Shown in pieces: positions 36,151 to 44,697 of a stretch of 64,000 nucleotides of DNA (position 1 is its first letter; each line of letters starts with the position of its first letter). The notes under the pieces were generated by a model. It had not been told where the DNA came from. It saw only the letters and a list, made by a program, of their open reading frames with translations, and searched no databases. A program made the position numbers and the translations under genes. The DNA is taken from the NCBI RefSeq assembly GCF_001499675.1, contig NZ_LN609302.1, forward strand, positions 2,451,896 to 2,515,895. The letters are read 5' to 3'. The stretch is from Acetobacter ghanensis (lineage in GTDB: Bacteria > Pseudomonadota > Alphaproteobacteria > Acetobacterales > Acetobacteraceae).

Positions 36151-37479
36151 ATGCCACACCCCCATGACCGCCGCGCCATACGTGGCAGCTACATCACCTT
36201 CCGCGCCAACCCGTTTGATGTGCCCGCACACGATGCGCTGGTGTACGAGGAGGATGGCCTGATTATTATGGAGCATGGGCGCATTACGCATTGCGGCGCC
36301 TATGCCAGCCTGCACGGACTGCTGGGGGACAACACCCCCCTGACCCATTACCCTGACAGCCTGATTAGCGCAGGGTTTATAGACGCGCATGTGCATTACC
36401 CCCAGATTTCGGCCATCGCCTCATGGGGGGAGCAGCTTCTGCCTTGGCTGGAACAATATATTTTTCCAACCGAGGCCGAATTTTCCAATAAAGATGTCGC
36501 CCGGCAGACCGCACGCTTTTTTCTGAGCGAACTGCTGCGCAATGGCACTACCACGGCAGCGGTGTACTGCACGGTGCACCCGCAGTCTGTTGATGCGTTT
36601 TTTGAAGAATCCGCCCGCCTAGGCACCCGCATGATTGCTGGCAAAGTGCTGATGGACCGCAACTGCCCCCCCAACCTGCGCGACACAGCCCAAAGCGGGT
36701 ATGACCAGTCCAAGGACCTCATCAGCCGTTGGCATGGCAAGGACCGCCAGCTTTATGCCGTAACCCCGCGCTTTGCCATAACCAGCACACCAGAACAGCT
36801 GGAACTGGCGGGGGACCTGCTCCGCAGCACACCCGGCCTGTACATGCAGACCCATCTGGCCGAGAATCTGGATGAAATGGCCGCCGTGCGCAGCCTGTTC
36901 CCCAACCATGCGTCCTATCTGGATGTGTATGCCAAAGCCGGATTGGATGGACCACGCGCCATATTTGGCCACGGTATCCACATGACCGAGCATGACTTTG
37001 CGCACTGCCACCATTCAGGCTGCACACTGGCCCATTGCCCCACCTCCAACCTGTTTTTGGGCAGCGGCAGTTTCCGCCTGTTTGAGGCGCTCAACCCTGC
37101 CCGACCCGTGCATGTTGCTCTGGGCACAGATGTTGGGGCGGGCACATCACTCTCCCTTCTGGCCACAATGGGGGAGGCTTATAAAGTGTCTCTCATGGCG
37201 GGGGATGCGCGGCTTTCGGCCATTCAGGCGCTTTGGCTGGCAACAGCGGGGGCAGCCCGTGCGCTGCACCTGCATGAGCAGATCGGTCGTATAGCGCCGG
37301 GTATGGAGGCTGATCTGTGCGTTATGGACCCGGCCGCCACCCCGCTTATGGCGCAACGTACCGCACGCTGCACCAGCCTGAGCGAACGCCTGTTCGCCCT
37401 GATGGTGCTGGGCGATGACCGGGCCATCCGCGCCACATGGGCAAATGGCCGCCCGGTCTATGAAAAACCTTTGGATTAA
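36151..37479 (+). CDS. guaD: Guanine deaminase
   Basis: A 442-residue amidohydrolase converting guanine to xanthine. The zinc motif is DAHVHYPQ (His80, His82), followed by the guanine-specific WLEQYIFPTEAEF region. Other family blocks are QTHLAEN, FGHGIHMTEHD, LAHCPTSNLFLGSG and ALGTDVGAGTSLS. It lies 19 bases after the LysR gene and may be co-transcribed with it. ATG 36151 matches the family N-terminus. Confidence 0.93.
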   Translation: MPHPHDRRAIRGSYITFRANPFDVPAHDALVYEEDGLIIMEHGRITHCGAYASLHGLLGDNTPLTHYPDSLISAGFIDAHVHYPQISAIASWGEQLLPWLEQYIFPTEAEFSNKDVARQTARFFLSELLRNGTTTAAVYCTVHPQSVDAFFEESARLGTRMIAGKVLMDRNCPPNLRDTAQSGYDQSKDLISRWHGKDRQLYAVTPRFAITSTPEQLELAGDLLRSTPGLYMQTHLAENLDEMAAVRSLFPNHASYLDVYAKAGLDGPRAIFGHGIHMTEHDFAHCHHSGCTLAHCPTSNLFLGSGSFRLFEALNPARPVHVALGTDVGAGTSLSLLATMGEAYKVSLMAGDARLSAIQALWLATAGAARALHLHEQIGRIAPGMEADLCVMDPAATPLMAQRTARCTSLSERLFALMVLGDDRAIRATWANGRPVYEKPLD

Positions 37480-37494
37480 ACGGAAGGTTTTAAA

Positions 37495-39098
37495 CTAGAA
37501 ACCCGCCACGCAGCCATCGCTACGGGGGTCTGCTGCACCTTCCAGCAGACCGCCCGCATGGCGCACAATGGCCCCGGCATGGCCCATCATGCTGGTAAAG
37601 GGCGCCACGCGTTCCACCACATGGCCGGCCTGTTCCAGCCAGTCTACAACGCCGGCGTCAAACCGGCTTTCTATTTTGAGCGAATGGCTGTTGCTGCCCC
37701 ATGTGCGCCCCAGCAGCCAACGTGGCGCGGTGACCGCCTGCTGCACCGGCACACCAAACATGGCATAACGCGTAAACAGGGCCGCCTGTGTTTGCGGCTG
37801 CCCCTCGCCCCCCATGGTGCCGTAAACCATCACCCGTCCATCATCAAACCGGGCAAGGGCCGGGTTAAGGGTATGAAAAGGCTTGCGTCCGGGCACAAAC
37901 GCATTCCACGCTCCCTCCTCCAGTTGGAAGGACGCTCCGCGGTTCTGCCACAAAAGTCCTGTTTGCGGCAGAAAGACACCGGACCCGAACTCAAAATACA
38001 GGCTCTGGATCATGCTAACAGCAACACCGGCGGAATCCACAGCCCCCATCCATGTGGTGTCCCCCATTTGGGATGGGGCAGGCCACGGCATGGCCCGATG
38101 CGGGTCAATGCGAGCGGCCATGGCATCAAACCGGGCATCATCATCCAGAAAAGCCTGCGCATCTTCCGTCATCCAGCGTGGGTCCCCCACATGCGCGTTG
38201 CGGAAGAGGAACGCATGTTTGGTGGCCTCTACCAGCCCATGCACATACGCAAAGCCATCCACCTCCTGCACGTTGAGTTTTTCAAACAGCTTGAGAATGG
38301 CAAGGGAGGCCACGCCCTGTGTGGGAGGCGGAACATTATACACCTGTGCACCCGCCACACTTGTATGCAGGGGGGAGGCGTTGCAACTGCGTGGTGTGCA
38401 AAATCCTGCGCGCGGAGCGGGCTGCCTGCGCGGGCCAGATCGGCCAGCAGGCTGCGCCCGACCTCGCCTGTATAAAAACTTTCCAACCCATCCCGAATCA
38501 GGCTTTGCAATGTTGCGGCCAGAGCGGGGTTTTTGCGTATATCACCCGCAGCAGGCAGGCGACCCTGCGGGGCGTAGGCAGCTGCAAAATCTGCATTACC
38601 CAAAAGTTCCGCCTGCTTTTCCGCCAGCAATGCGGCCTCGCTCCCCGTCAGCGCGTAGCCATTACGGGCGTACCATATGGCATCTTCCAGCACGGCCTCC
38701 AGCGGCAGAGCGGGCTGGAGTGCGGCACTCCGCTGCAATGCCGCCTGCCAGCCGGAAACAGCACCCGCCATGGTATTGGCCGCCCAGCCCCCACGCCACG
38801 GCACAGTCCTGTGGCCTGCTGCGGCATAATCCTGCACACTGGTGTGCAACGCCGCCGCACCACAGGCCTCCAGCACCTCCGTTCGACCATCGGGGTAGGA
38901 GATCAGCCAGAAGGCATCCCCCCCCATCCCCGTCATATGGGGGTAAACCGCGCAGAGCGTGGCCGCCATGGCGGTCACCGCCTCCAGCGCCGTACCGCCC
39001 TTTTTTAAAATAGCCAGACCACTCTGGCTGGCCAGATGGTGGGGGGATGTCACCATCCCTCGGGTGGACTGAAAACTGTGCAGCATGGTCTGGGTCAC
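37495..39098 (-). pseudogene. hpxW: Gamma-glutamyltransferase-family Ntn hydrolase, likely oxamate amidohydrolase HpxW; single frameshift
   Basis: Two frames join into one 534-residue Ntn hydrolase. The first (39098 to about 38380) has RGMVTSPHHLASQSGL, MTGMGGDAFW and the FAHHAVATP end. The second (to 37495) has VYNVPPPTQG, the autocleavage region GDTTWMGAVDSAG with the catalytic Thr pair at codons around 38053-38058, and GTMGGEGQPQ. Adding one C to the C6 run (G6 on the plus strand, 38379-38384) gives PLHTSVAGAQVYN and restores the frame. Classical gamma-glutamyltransferases are alike in fold, but HpxW of Klebsiella is a family member that hydrolyses oxamate, and the purine context favours that. 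No signal peptide is seen, unlike periplasmic GGT. Confidence 0.75.
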
Positions 39099-39256
39099 TC
39101 CCGCTTCGGTCTGGCCTGTGTCTTGCGTTCAGGATACCGCGCTTTTCTGCCAGCCCCCATAAGCAAAAAAAGCACGCCCCCATTGCCAAAGAGCGAGAGG
39201 GCTGCTGGGTTGGGCACTTATACCCGCAAGACCCCACAGGCCGGAGGACCACCCCC

Positions 39257-39844
39257 ATGCCAGACCTGACAGACCAGCCACACAGCCCTGCCGTTTATCT
39301 GGCTGGCCCAGACGTGTTCCGCCAGAACGCCATGGAACATGGGGCGCAACTGGTCGCCACATGCGCGCAGGCAGGGCTGAAAGGCCTGTACCCTCTGGAT
39401 GCCGAACTGGGGGCGCACACCCATGACAGCCCTTCCACTCTGGCCGCAGCCATTGCCCGCGCCAATATGGGGCTCATCCGGCAAAGTTGCGCCGTTATTG
39501 CCGACCTCTCCCCATTCCGTGGTCCCAATGTGGATGACGGCACAGCGTTTGAAATTGGATATGCCCATGCGCTTGGCCTGCCGATTTTTGGCTATGTTTG
39601 CACCGGCGCACACACCGCACCTTACCCGGAGCGGGTGCGGGCCAGTGGTGAAAAACTGACCACCATCACGCATGACAATCGCCCCACTCTGGTGGATGAA
39701 ACCGGGATGATGGTGGAAGACTTTGGCCTACCCGTAAACCTGATGATCGCCACCATTCTCCATGAACCCGGCCACATTTTTACTTCTGCTACAGCGGCCA
39801 TTGCGGCGGCGGCCACCCATCTGCGCAGCCAGAACCGCCCGTAA
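39257..39844 (+). CDS. Nucleoside 2-deoxyribosyltransferase
   Basis: A 195-residue member of the nucleoside 2-deoxyribosyltransferase family, which exchanges or hydrolyses the base of deoxynucleosides. Marks are VYLAGPDVF at the N-terminus, CAVIADLSPFRGPNVDDGTAFEIGYA-type active site (with the conserved Asp and Glu) and the C-terminal PVNLMI. ATG 39257 follows a GGAGG site; the frame is open to 39047. It closes the purine region and could supply free purine bases to guanine deaminase (inference). Confidence 0.85.
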   Translation: MPDLTDQPHSPAVYLAGPDVFRQNAMEHGAQLVATCAQAGLKGLYPLDAELGAHTHDSPSTLAAAIARANMGLIRQSCAVIADLSPFRGPNVDDGTAFEIGYAHALGLPIFGYVCTGAHTAPYPERVRASGEKLTTITHDNRPTLVDETGMMVEDFGLPVNLMIATILHEPGHIFTSATAAIAAAATHLRSQNRP

Positions 39845-39981
39845 CGTGCGCCTGCACGCCTGATTTTTCCATATCCGGCGCCATATGGACTGTTTTACCC
39901 TCGGGGGTAGCGCAGGCGGGTCAAACTCCCTTATGGTAAGAGTCTTACCCGCCAGTTGAAACACCATTAGGAATACGCAGA

Positions 39982-41232
39982 TTGAAACGTAGAGACCTGT
40001 TTGCGGCCTCTCTGGCAGCCGGGATTGTGGGAAGCACGCGCCGTGGCTGGGCAGCCGCCCCCGATGCAGCTGCCGCCCTTGGTCGCACCGCGCTGCATGG
40101 CACCATTCCCCGCCTTGTGCCCATTCGTGCCCATGCCGACCAGATTATGGATATTAAGGTCTGTCTGCGCCCCTTCCGCCCCGCAGGCCCCCGGATGGAT
40201 GTGGAGCATGTCGCGGGCAAGACCGTGGTGCACAATTACGGCCACGGCGGTAGCGGCTGGTCCCTCTCTTGGGGGGCGGCACATATGGCCGTTGGCCATG
40301 CCGCCACCACGCTGGAGCGCAAGGTAGCGGTGATAGGCTGCGGCATTATTGGCCTGACCTCGGCCCTGACCGCGCAACGCGCCGGGTTTGATGTTACCAT
40401 TTACACCCGTGACCTGCTGCCCCACACGCGCTCCGTCCGCGCCAACGGAAGCTGGACCCCGGATTCCCGCATAGCCCTGACCCAGCAGGCTGGCCCCGGC
40501 TTTGCCCAGACGTGGGAAAAAATGGCCCGTTACTCTTGGCAGACATACCGCGACTATCTGGGCCTGCCCGGCAACCCGATCGACTTTAGGGATAATTATA
40601 CCCTGTCCGACACACCGTTGGATGCGGCCGACCATGCCCCTGCCCCCGTGGACCCCGCCAAAGGCACCTTTGCCACCACAGGCGCACCGCAAAGCAATGC
40701 TGAATTTGCAGAATACGGCAGCCGCATAGCGGACATCATCCCCGCATCCGAGCTACTGGCCGGGGCCGATAATCCGTTCCCCGCGGCTTATGCCCGCCGC
40801 ACACCGTTGATGATCTACAATTTTGGGGCATACAGCCACCTGCTGCTCTCGGAGTTCCATCAGGCTGGTGGACGTATTGTGATCCGTGAGTTCCATAGCC
40901 CGTCTGATCTGGCGGAACTGCCCGAACGGGTGGTGATCAACTGCCCCGGCTATGCCGCGCGGGACTTGTGGAACGACAAATCGCTTATTCCCGTAAGGGG
41001 GCAGACCTGCTGGCTGCCACCCCAGCCAGACGCCCTTTACGCGCTGGAATACAAGGGCGCTGCCATGATCTCCAAAACCGATGGTGTGATGATTCAGGGC
41101 TACGACCTGAACGGACTGGGCGACATGGATGGCGTAGGCAACAGTTTTGAACGCCCCGACCGCGCGGAAGCGGAAAAGGCGATTGCGATTGTTGAAGACC
41201 TGTTTTCCCGCTTTCAGCCACGCAATGGGTAA
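39982..41232 (+). CDS. Tat-exported FAD-dependent oxidoreductase, D-amino acid oxidase family
   Basis: A 416-residue DAO-fold protein. The N-terminus is a twin-arginine signal (KRRDLF then a hydrophobic stretch ending near GWAAAPD). The FAD motif is GCGIIGLTSAL near residues 118-128, later the GQTCWLPPQ block and a C-terminal FERPDRAEAE. Similar proteins oxidise D-amino acids. The exported location and the cytochrome c gene 7 bases downstream argue for a dehydrogenase passing electrons to the respiratory chain instead of to oxygen (inference). The start appears to be TTG 39982, because the twin-arginine sequence begins there; its ribosome binding site is weak. Confidence 0.75.
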   Translation: MKRRDLFAASLAAGIVGSTRRGWAAAPDAAAALGRTALHGTIPRLVPIRAHADQIMDIKVCLRPFRPAGPRMDVEHVAGKTVVHNYGHGGSGWSLSWGAAHMAVGHAATTLERKVAVIGCGIIGLTSALTAQRAGFDVTIYTRDLLPHTRSVRANGSWTPDSRIALTQQAGPGFAQTWEKMARYSWQTYRDYLGLPGNPIDFRDNYTLSDTPLDAADHAPAPVDPAKGTFATTGAPQSNAEFAEYGSRIADIIPASELLAGADNPFPAAYARRTPLMIYNFGAYSHLLLSEFHQAGGRIVIREFHSPSDLAELPERVVINCPGYAARDLWNDKSLIPVRGQTCWLPPQPDALYALEYKGAAMISKTDGVMIQGYDLNGLGDMDGVGNSFERPDRAEAEKAIAIVEDLFSRFQPRNG

Positions 41233-41239
41233 GGGCGGT

Positions 41240-41728
41240 ATGATGAGCTTTGTATTCCCCCTGCGCACAAGCCTGCTGGCCTGCGCACTGGCGTGCCTGC
41301 CTCTTGCCCATGCGGCATGGGCCGACCCGCAGCACACCTCCCGCACCGGCAGCCGTGCGGGTAATGGGCAGCCCGTCTCCTTCTCTGCCGAGCAGGTCGC
41401 ACATGGTGCCCAGATTTACGCGGGTGCTTGCGCCATGTGCCACGGCGCTGACCTTGAAGGCGGGCATGATGTGCCCGATCTGGGCAATTATTTTGCGGCT
41501 CGCTGGGCCAACACGCCGCTCGACAGGCTGGCCGGGTATATTACCCACGCCATGCCACTTATGGCGCCCGGCACCTTGCCCCCGCAGGATACGGCAGCCC
41601 TTGTTGCCTTCCTGCTCCACCAGAACGGTGTAACCTCAGCCAGCAATGCCCCGCTTCCCATGGAGGAGGACAGGCTGGCCAAAATGCGTTTTCCCGCTCC
41701 CGGTCAGAGCACAGGCAACAGGCCCTGA
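41240..41728 (+). CDS. Periplasmic c-type cytochrome, mono-haem
   Basis: A 162-residue protein with a signal peptide (about residues 1-28, ending AHAAWA) and one haem-binding CAMCH (Cys64, Cys67, His68). A candidate distal methionine is in HAMPLMAPGT. An AAGGGCGG site precedes ATG 41240. It starts 7 bases after the exported FAD oxidoreductase, so it is probably its electron acceptor. Confidence 0.85.
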   Translation: MMSFVFPLRTSLLACALACLPLAHAAWADPQHTSRTGSRAGNGQPVSFSAEQVAHGAQIYAGACAMCHGADLEGGHDVPDLGNYFAARWANTPLDRLAGYITHAMPLMAPGTLPPQDTAALVAFLLHQNGVTSASNAPLPMEEDRLAKMRFPAPGQSTGNRP

Positions 41729-41736
41729 CAAAGCCT

Positions 41737-41774
41737 GAGGCTGGGCCACAGCATTAGCCCTGTGGCCCAGCCTC
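41737..41774. terminator. Perfect 15-bp hairpin between convergent genes
   Basis: GAGGCTGGGCCACAG (41737-41751) pairs perfectly with CTGTGGCCCAGCCTC (41760-41774) around an 8-base loop. It lies just after the cytochrome c stop and covers the last codons and stop of the convergent minus-strand gene, whose TAA falls in the loop. It is a likely bidirectional transcription barrier although no long T tract follows. Confidence 0.65.
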
Positions 41775-42140
41775 CAGCGCTGCCTGACAACGGACATAGG
41801 AATCCTTGTCCCTAAAAACAAACAGCACATAATAATCCAGCGCCCGCCCGCGCCTACGGGTGGTGTGGGTATAAAACGGGTAAACATCCTGCGGTGCGTC
41901 ATACCCGGTCGGCAATGGCTCCGATGCCATTACCGTATCCACCCGGAACAGTGGCACATACACATGGACAGGGCCGGGGTTGCGGCGCACATGCCATAAA
42001 TGACGACGGAACTTGCGCAGCCGGTCTGGCAGAATGAACACCATGTTCTCTTCAATAAACCGTTCATCCGGCTGGGCGCGGCGCAGGTAGCGTGCATCCT
42101 CCGGCATATCGCAAAAATAATTGTAGCCCTGAATAATCAT
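41754..42140 (-). CDS. Conserved hypothetical protein
   Basis: A 128-residue hydrophilic, arginine- and tyrosine-rich protein without signal peptide or membrane segment. I do not recognise a domain. A run of aromatic and basic residues (FYTHTTRRRGRALDYYV, about 88-104) is its most distinctive part. ATG 42140 follows an AAGCGGCG-type site. Its reading frame is longer and more protein-like than the antisense alternatives, and it ends inside a strong terminator hairpin. Function unknown. Confidence 0.55.
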   Translation of the reverse strand: MIIQGYNYFCDMPEDARYLRRAQPDERFIEENMVFILPDRLRKFRRHLWHVRRNPGPVHVYVPLFRVDTVMASEPLPTGYDAPQDVYPFYTHTTRRRGRALDYYVLFVFRDKDSYVRCQAALEAGPQG

Positions 42141-42281
42141 ACGCCGCTTTTAATCCGCCCTTGCCGGAAGGAACACCCCATCTGCACTGCGCCTGCTGCC
42201 ACCAAGGGAAAGAAACCCGTTGTGCCCGCGCGCCAAACAGCCATACTGCTGGTGTCCGTAATAAAGAGGAGGAGCCGCTTC

Positions 42282-43069
42282 ATGGCCCTGCCACGCATTC
42301 GTTCTTTTTTGGCTCCTTGTGCGCTTGCCTTTGTGGCGGGGTGTGCAGCGCAGTCTCATCCCATAGCCCTGAACGGGGCAGACAGCAGCGTCTATGAAGC
42401 ACGAGGGAACGAGCCATTCTGGAACCTCAGCATGGCGGATGGCACATTGGCCCTGACCTCCCCTGACAGCCCACGCCTGACACGCACAATAAGCCGGGCC
42501 TACACGCGCGGCCATTCCCGTTATTATGAAGCGCCCGACATGACCGTGGTTACAGCCCCTCCCGCTGCGAGGACACCATGAGCGGGCAACTGTTTACGGA
42601 GACTGTGCGCATTACAACCAAAAACCGCACACTCAAAGGGTGTGGTGGCAGCCTTCTGCCCCCCACACGACTGAACGCCACGCGCTGGGTTGCCACAGAA
42701 CTGGACGGCCACAAGCTGAAGAATGGCAACTTCCTGCCCGATGCGCATGATAGCGCCACGGATGAAAACCCCGATCCGGCGGCCGATATGTTCACCCCCA
42801 CGCTGGATATTAACGATAGCGGTAAAATATCGGGTTCGGATGGCTGCAACCGTTACGCCGGGGGGCTTGTATTTGGTGATGCAGGCAAAGTAACACCCGC
42901 ACAGCAGGCAGGCATAAGCACGCTTATGGCCTGCCCCGGCGCCCATGGCCGCGTCTCTGGCCTTTTCCTCAGCCTCCTGCACACTGTGCAGTCGTGGACA
43001 ATTGAGGATAACGCACTTGTGCTGCAAACGCGGGACGGAAAAACCATACGCCTGCGCCAGACCTTTTAA
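42282..43069 (+). pseudogene. META-domain (HslJ-like) lipoprotein, single frameshift
   Basis: A lipoprotein with lipobox AFVAGC (Cys21). The first frame carries the GNEPFWNLSM block of COG3650-type domains. The second frame (to 43069) has MSGQLF, then a META/HslJ domain: NATRWVATELDG, SGSDGCNRYAGG, ISTLMACPG and FLSLLHTVQSW. The usual junction motif reads C-E-D-T-M-S-G; the bases for CEDTM are present at 42566-42580 but out of frame with the first half, and one base added in the CCCGCTGC stretch near 42561-42568 makes a 262-residue protein. It probably acts in the envelope; META domains are linked to stress such as heat and novobiocin. Without the correction two separate ORFs overlap by ATGA. 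Confidence 0.7.
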
Positions 43070-43369
43070 ACCATAGGTGGCATTTCCTCCTGCGCGGCAT
43101 GAGGTATGCCACCCTCTGGTCCTTGCGTAAAATACGCACAAACATCCCCTCGCAAGGCACCGATCCTGACAGATTTTTCAGCTATTCTGAAAAAAATATT
43201 CCATTTTGCAGTAAAAGTTAATTGTTAACGCAAAATTCACATTTTCTGTGCCATAAACGGATGAGCGTATTTTAAGCATGGCATCCTTCAAAGGATTCAA
43301 ACGCACACCATGATACCCCCAGTTTTGCAAACCCTACCTGTTTCAGACCCTTTTTCCTGAAGTACCATC
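43070..43369. other. AT-rich intergenic region
   Basis: These 300 bases hold no supported gene. They are clearly more AT-rich than the flanks and include a short palindrome GTTAATTGTTAAC (43217-43229). They probably contain the promoter of the following orphan gene. Confidence 0.4.
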
Positions 43370-44044
43370 ATGCCCAATCCCCAGCTTTCAGGGCCTTTCA
43401 TCCTTACCAAAGCCAGATTTTACGATAAATTTGTCGAATTAACCCATGCTCCGAGCCAAAATTTCCGCACAGTTGTCAATGGCATTAATCAAGACGAATT
43501 ACTTGCCGTAACACTGCGCGCATTCCGGGCCTCGCAACTTCGGGTTTCCGGTATTTTAAGCGTAGCAAAGCGCTTTGCCGATCTGAATGACACCCTGCCC
43601 TTTGAGGTCTGCGCCTGCCTGTATAAGAATTTTCTCAAGGCAACGGCGCGTGATATTGGTATTTATACAAAAATTACATTTTCGGAATATTTATACTACT
43701 CGATCCATTACGAAAAATGCAAAGAAACCTATTCTGCAGATACCCTCATCCCGGCCATTTATAGCCCGGAGCAGCCGTTAGGCCGCGTTATGGGCGGCCA
43801 CATTGCGTTGGAAATTGTACTGCTCACCATCTGCCAGGCCAACGCCAGACGCCTGAATGACACAGAGTGGCTGGACACAATACCGGACATGGGATGCCAT
43901 GCGCATATCATGCACATTCTGCTACGCAACCAGTTGCTGACCTTTGAGGATGTGCAGGAAGAATTCGAGCACATCATGCTCTGCGCAACCGAATTCATTT
44001 TTGATGCAGTCAGAACATCATCCAGCAAAAACCCCCTTGGCTGA
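43370..44044 (+). CDS. Orphan hypothetical protein
   Basis: A 224-residue protein, soluble by composition, mostly helical, with no signal peptide and no domain I recognise. It is lower in GC and uses more A/T-ending codons than its neighbours, and its leader is AT-rich, which may indicate acquisition by transfer. Tyrosine- and cysteine-containing helical stretches occur in the middle (YLYYSIHYEKCKETY). The stop codon lies in the loop of a strong terminator. Function unknown. Confidence 0.6.
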   Translation: MPNPQLSGPFILTKARFYDKFVELTHAPSQNFRTVVNGINQDELLAVTLRAFRASQLRVSGILSVAKRFADLNDTLPFEVCACLYKNFLKATARDIGIYTKITFSEYLYYSIHYEKCKETYSADTLIPAIYSPEQPLGRVMGGHIALEIVLLTICQANARRLNDTEWLDTIPDMGCHAHIMHILLRNQLLTFEDVQEEFEHIMLCATEFIFDAVRTSSSKNPLG

Positions 44045-44059
44045 ACCAAGAGGGTTTTT
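44027..44059. terminator. Bidirectional rho-independent terminator
   Basis: AAAAACCCCCTTGG and CCAAGAGGGTTTTT pair with one mismatch around a 5-base loop (44041-44045) that contains the stop codon of the upstream gene. A and T tracts on the two sides make it active on both strands, serving the convergent gene that ends at 44088. Confidence 0.85.
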
Positions 44060-44087
44060 AAGGCATACCGGATAAAATACCTGTGCG

Positions 44088-44483
44088 TTACAGGTGTTCC
44101 TCACCCTGCTGCGTAGCTGGCTGCTGCGGCTGAGCTGGCGCGGGCTGCCCCTCCGGCTTGGCTGTTGTGCTGCCGGGGCTGGTGGAATGTTCCACGTCAT
44201 AGGCCGTGGCTTTCTGCTCATACGTGCCTTTTGCGCCGGGATGTTCCTGATCGTACAGTTTGGCCTTGTTCTTGGCTTCCTTGCGGTATTCGTGCCGCCG
44301 GTACATGCCGGTTACGCATCCGGCAGCCGCACCCATAACGGCGTGGTTGGCCAGATGCCCGCCAACCGCACCCGCGGCACCATATTTAAGACAGCCGCCC
44401 GGTTCAGCCTGAACAACAGTGCTTCCCACTGTTGCGGCCATAAGCCCTGCCAGTCCCAGTGTCATCACGCGGTGCAGTGTCAT
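44088..44483 (-). CDS. Exported glycine-zipper-like protein
   Basis: A 131-residue exported protein. A signal peptide (about residues 1-26, ending VVQA) is followed by a Gly/Ala-rich stretch (GAAGAVGGHLANHAVMGAAAGC) like glycine-zipper domains that insert in membranes. A basic linker (MYRRHEYRKEAKNKAK) and a Pro/Gln-rich low-complexity tail come next. ATG 44483 has an AGAAAG site and starts the signal peptide; the frame is open to 44507. An envelope role is likely, the exact function unknown. Confidence 0.65.
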   Translation of the reverse strand: MTLHRVMTLGLAGLMAATVGSTVVQAEPGGCLKYGAAGAVGGHLANHAVMGAAAGCVTGMYRRHEYRKEAKNKAKLYDQEHPGAKGTYEQKATAYDVEHSTSPGSTTAKPEGQPAPAQPQQPATQQGEEHL

Positions 44484-44697
44484 ACGCTTTCTCTTTTCTC
44501 TCAACAAACTGGCCCGACTGTATGGGCCAATCCTTCTGATACCTGTATCTGGTGGCAGGATTATGGTTTTTAAAGCCCTGCCATCTTATGCGGTCCAGCC
44601 ATAGCGGCCTGCCATACCAGGCGGAGTTTACACGGTTTTGCACCATAGGGCAGTATGCTTGAAGCGGTTCCACTTTCTGCTGGTCCAAAACCTGCCC

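Noticed and set aside
42578..43069. Independent META-domain gene starting at ATG 42578
   Set aside because: The ATG is the internal Met of a conserved C-E-D-T-M-S-G motif, and the upstream frame supplies the lipobox. One frameshifted gene explains both parts better.
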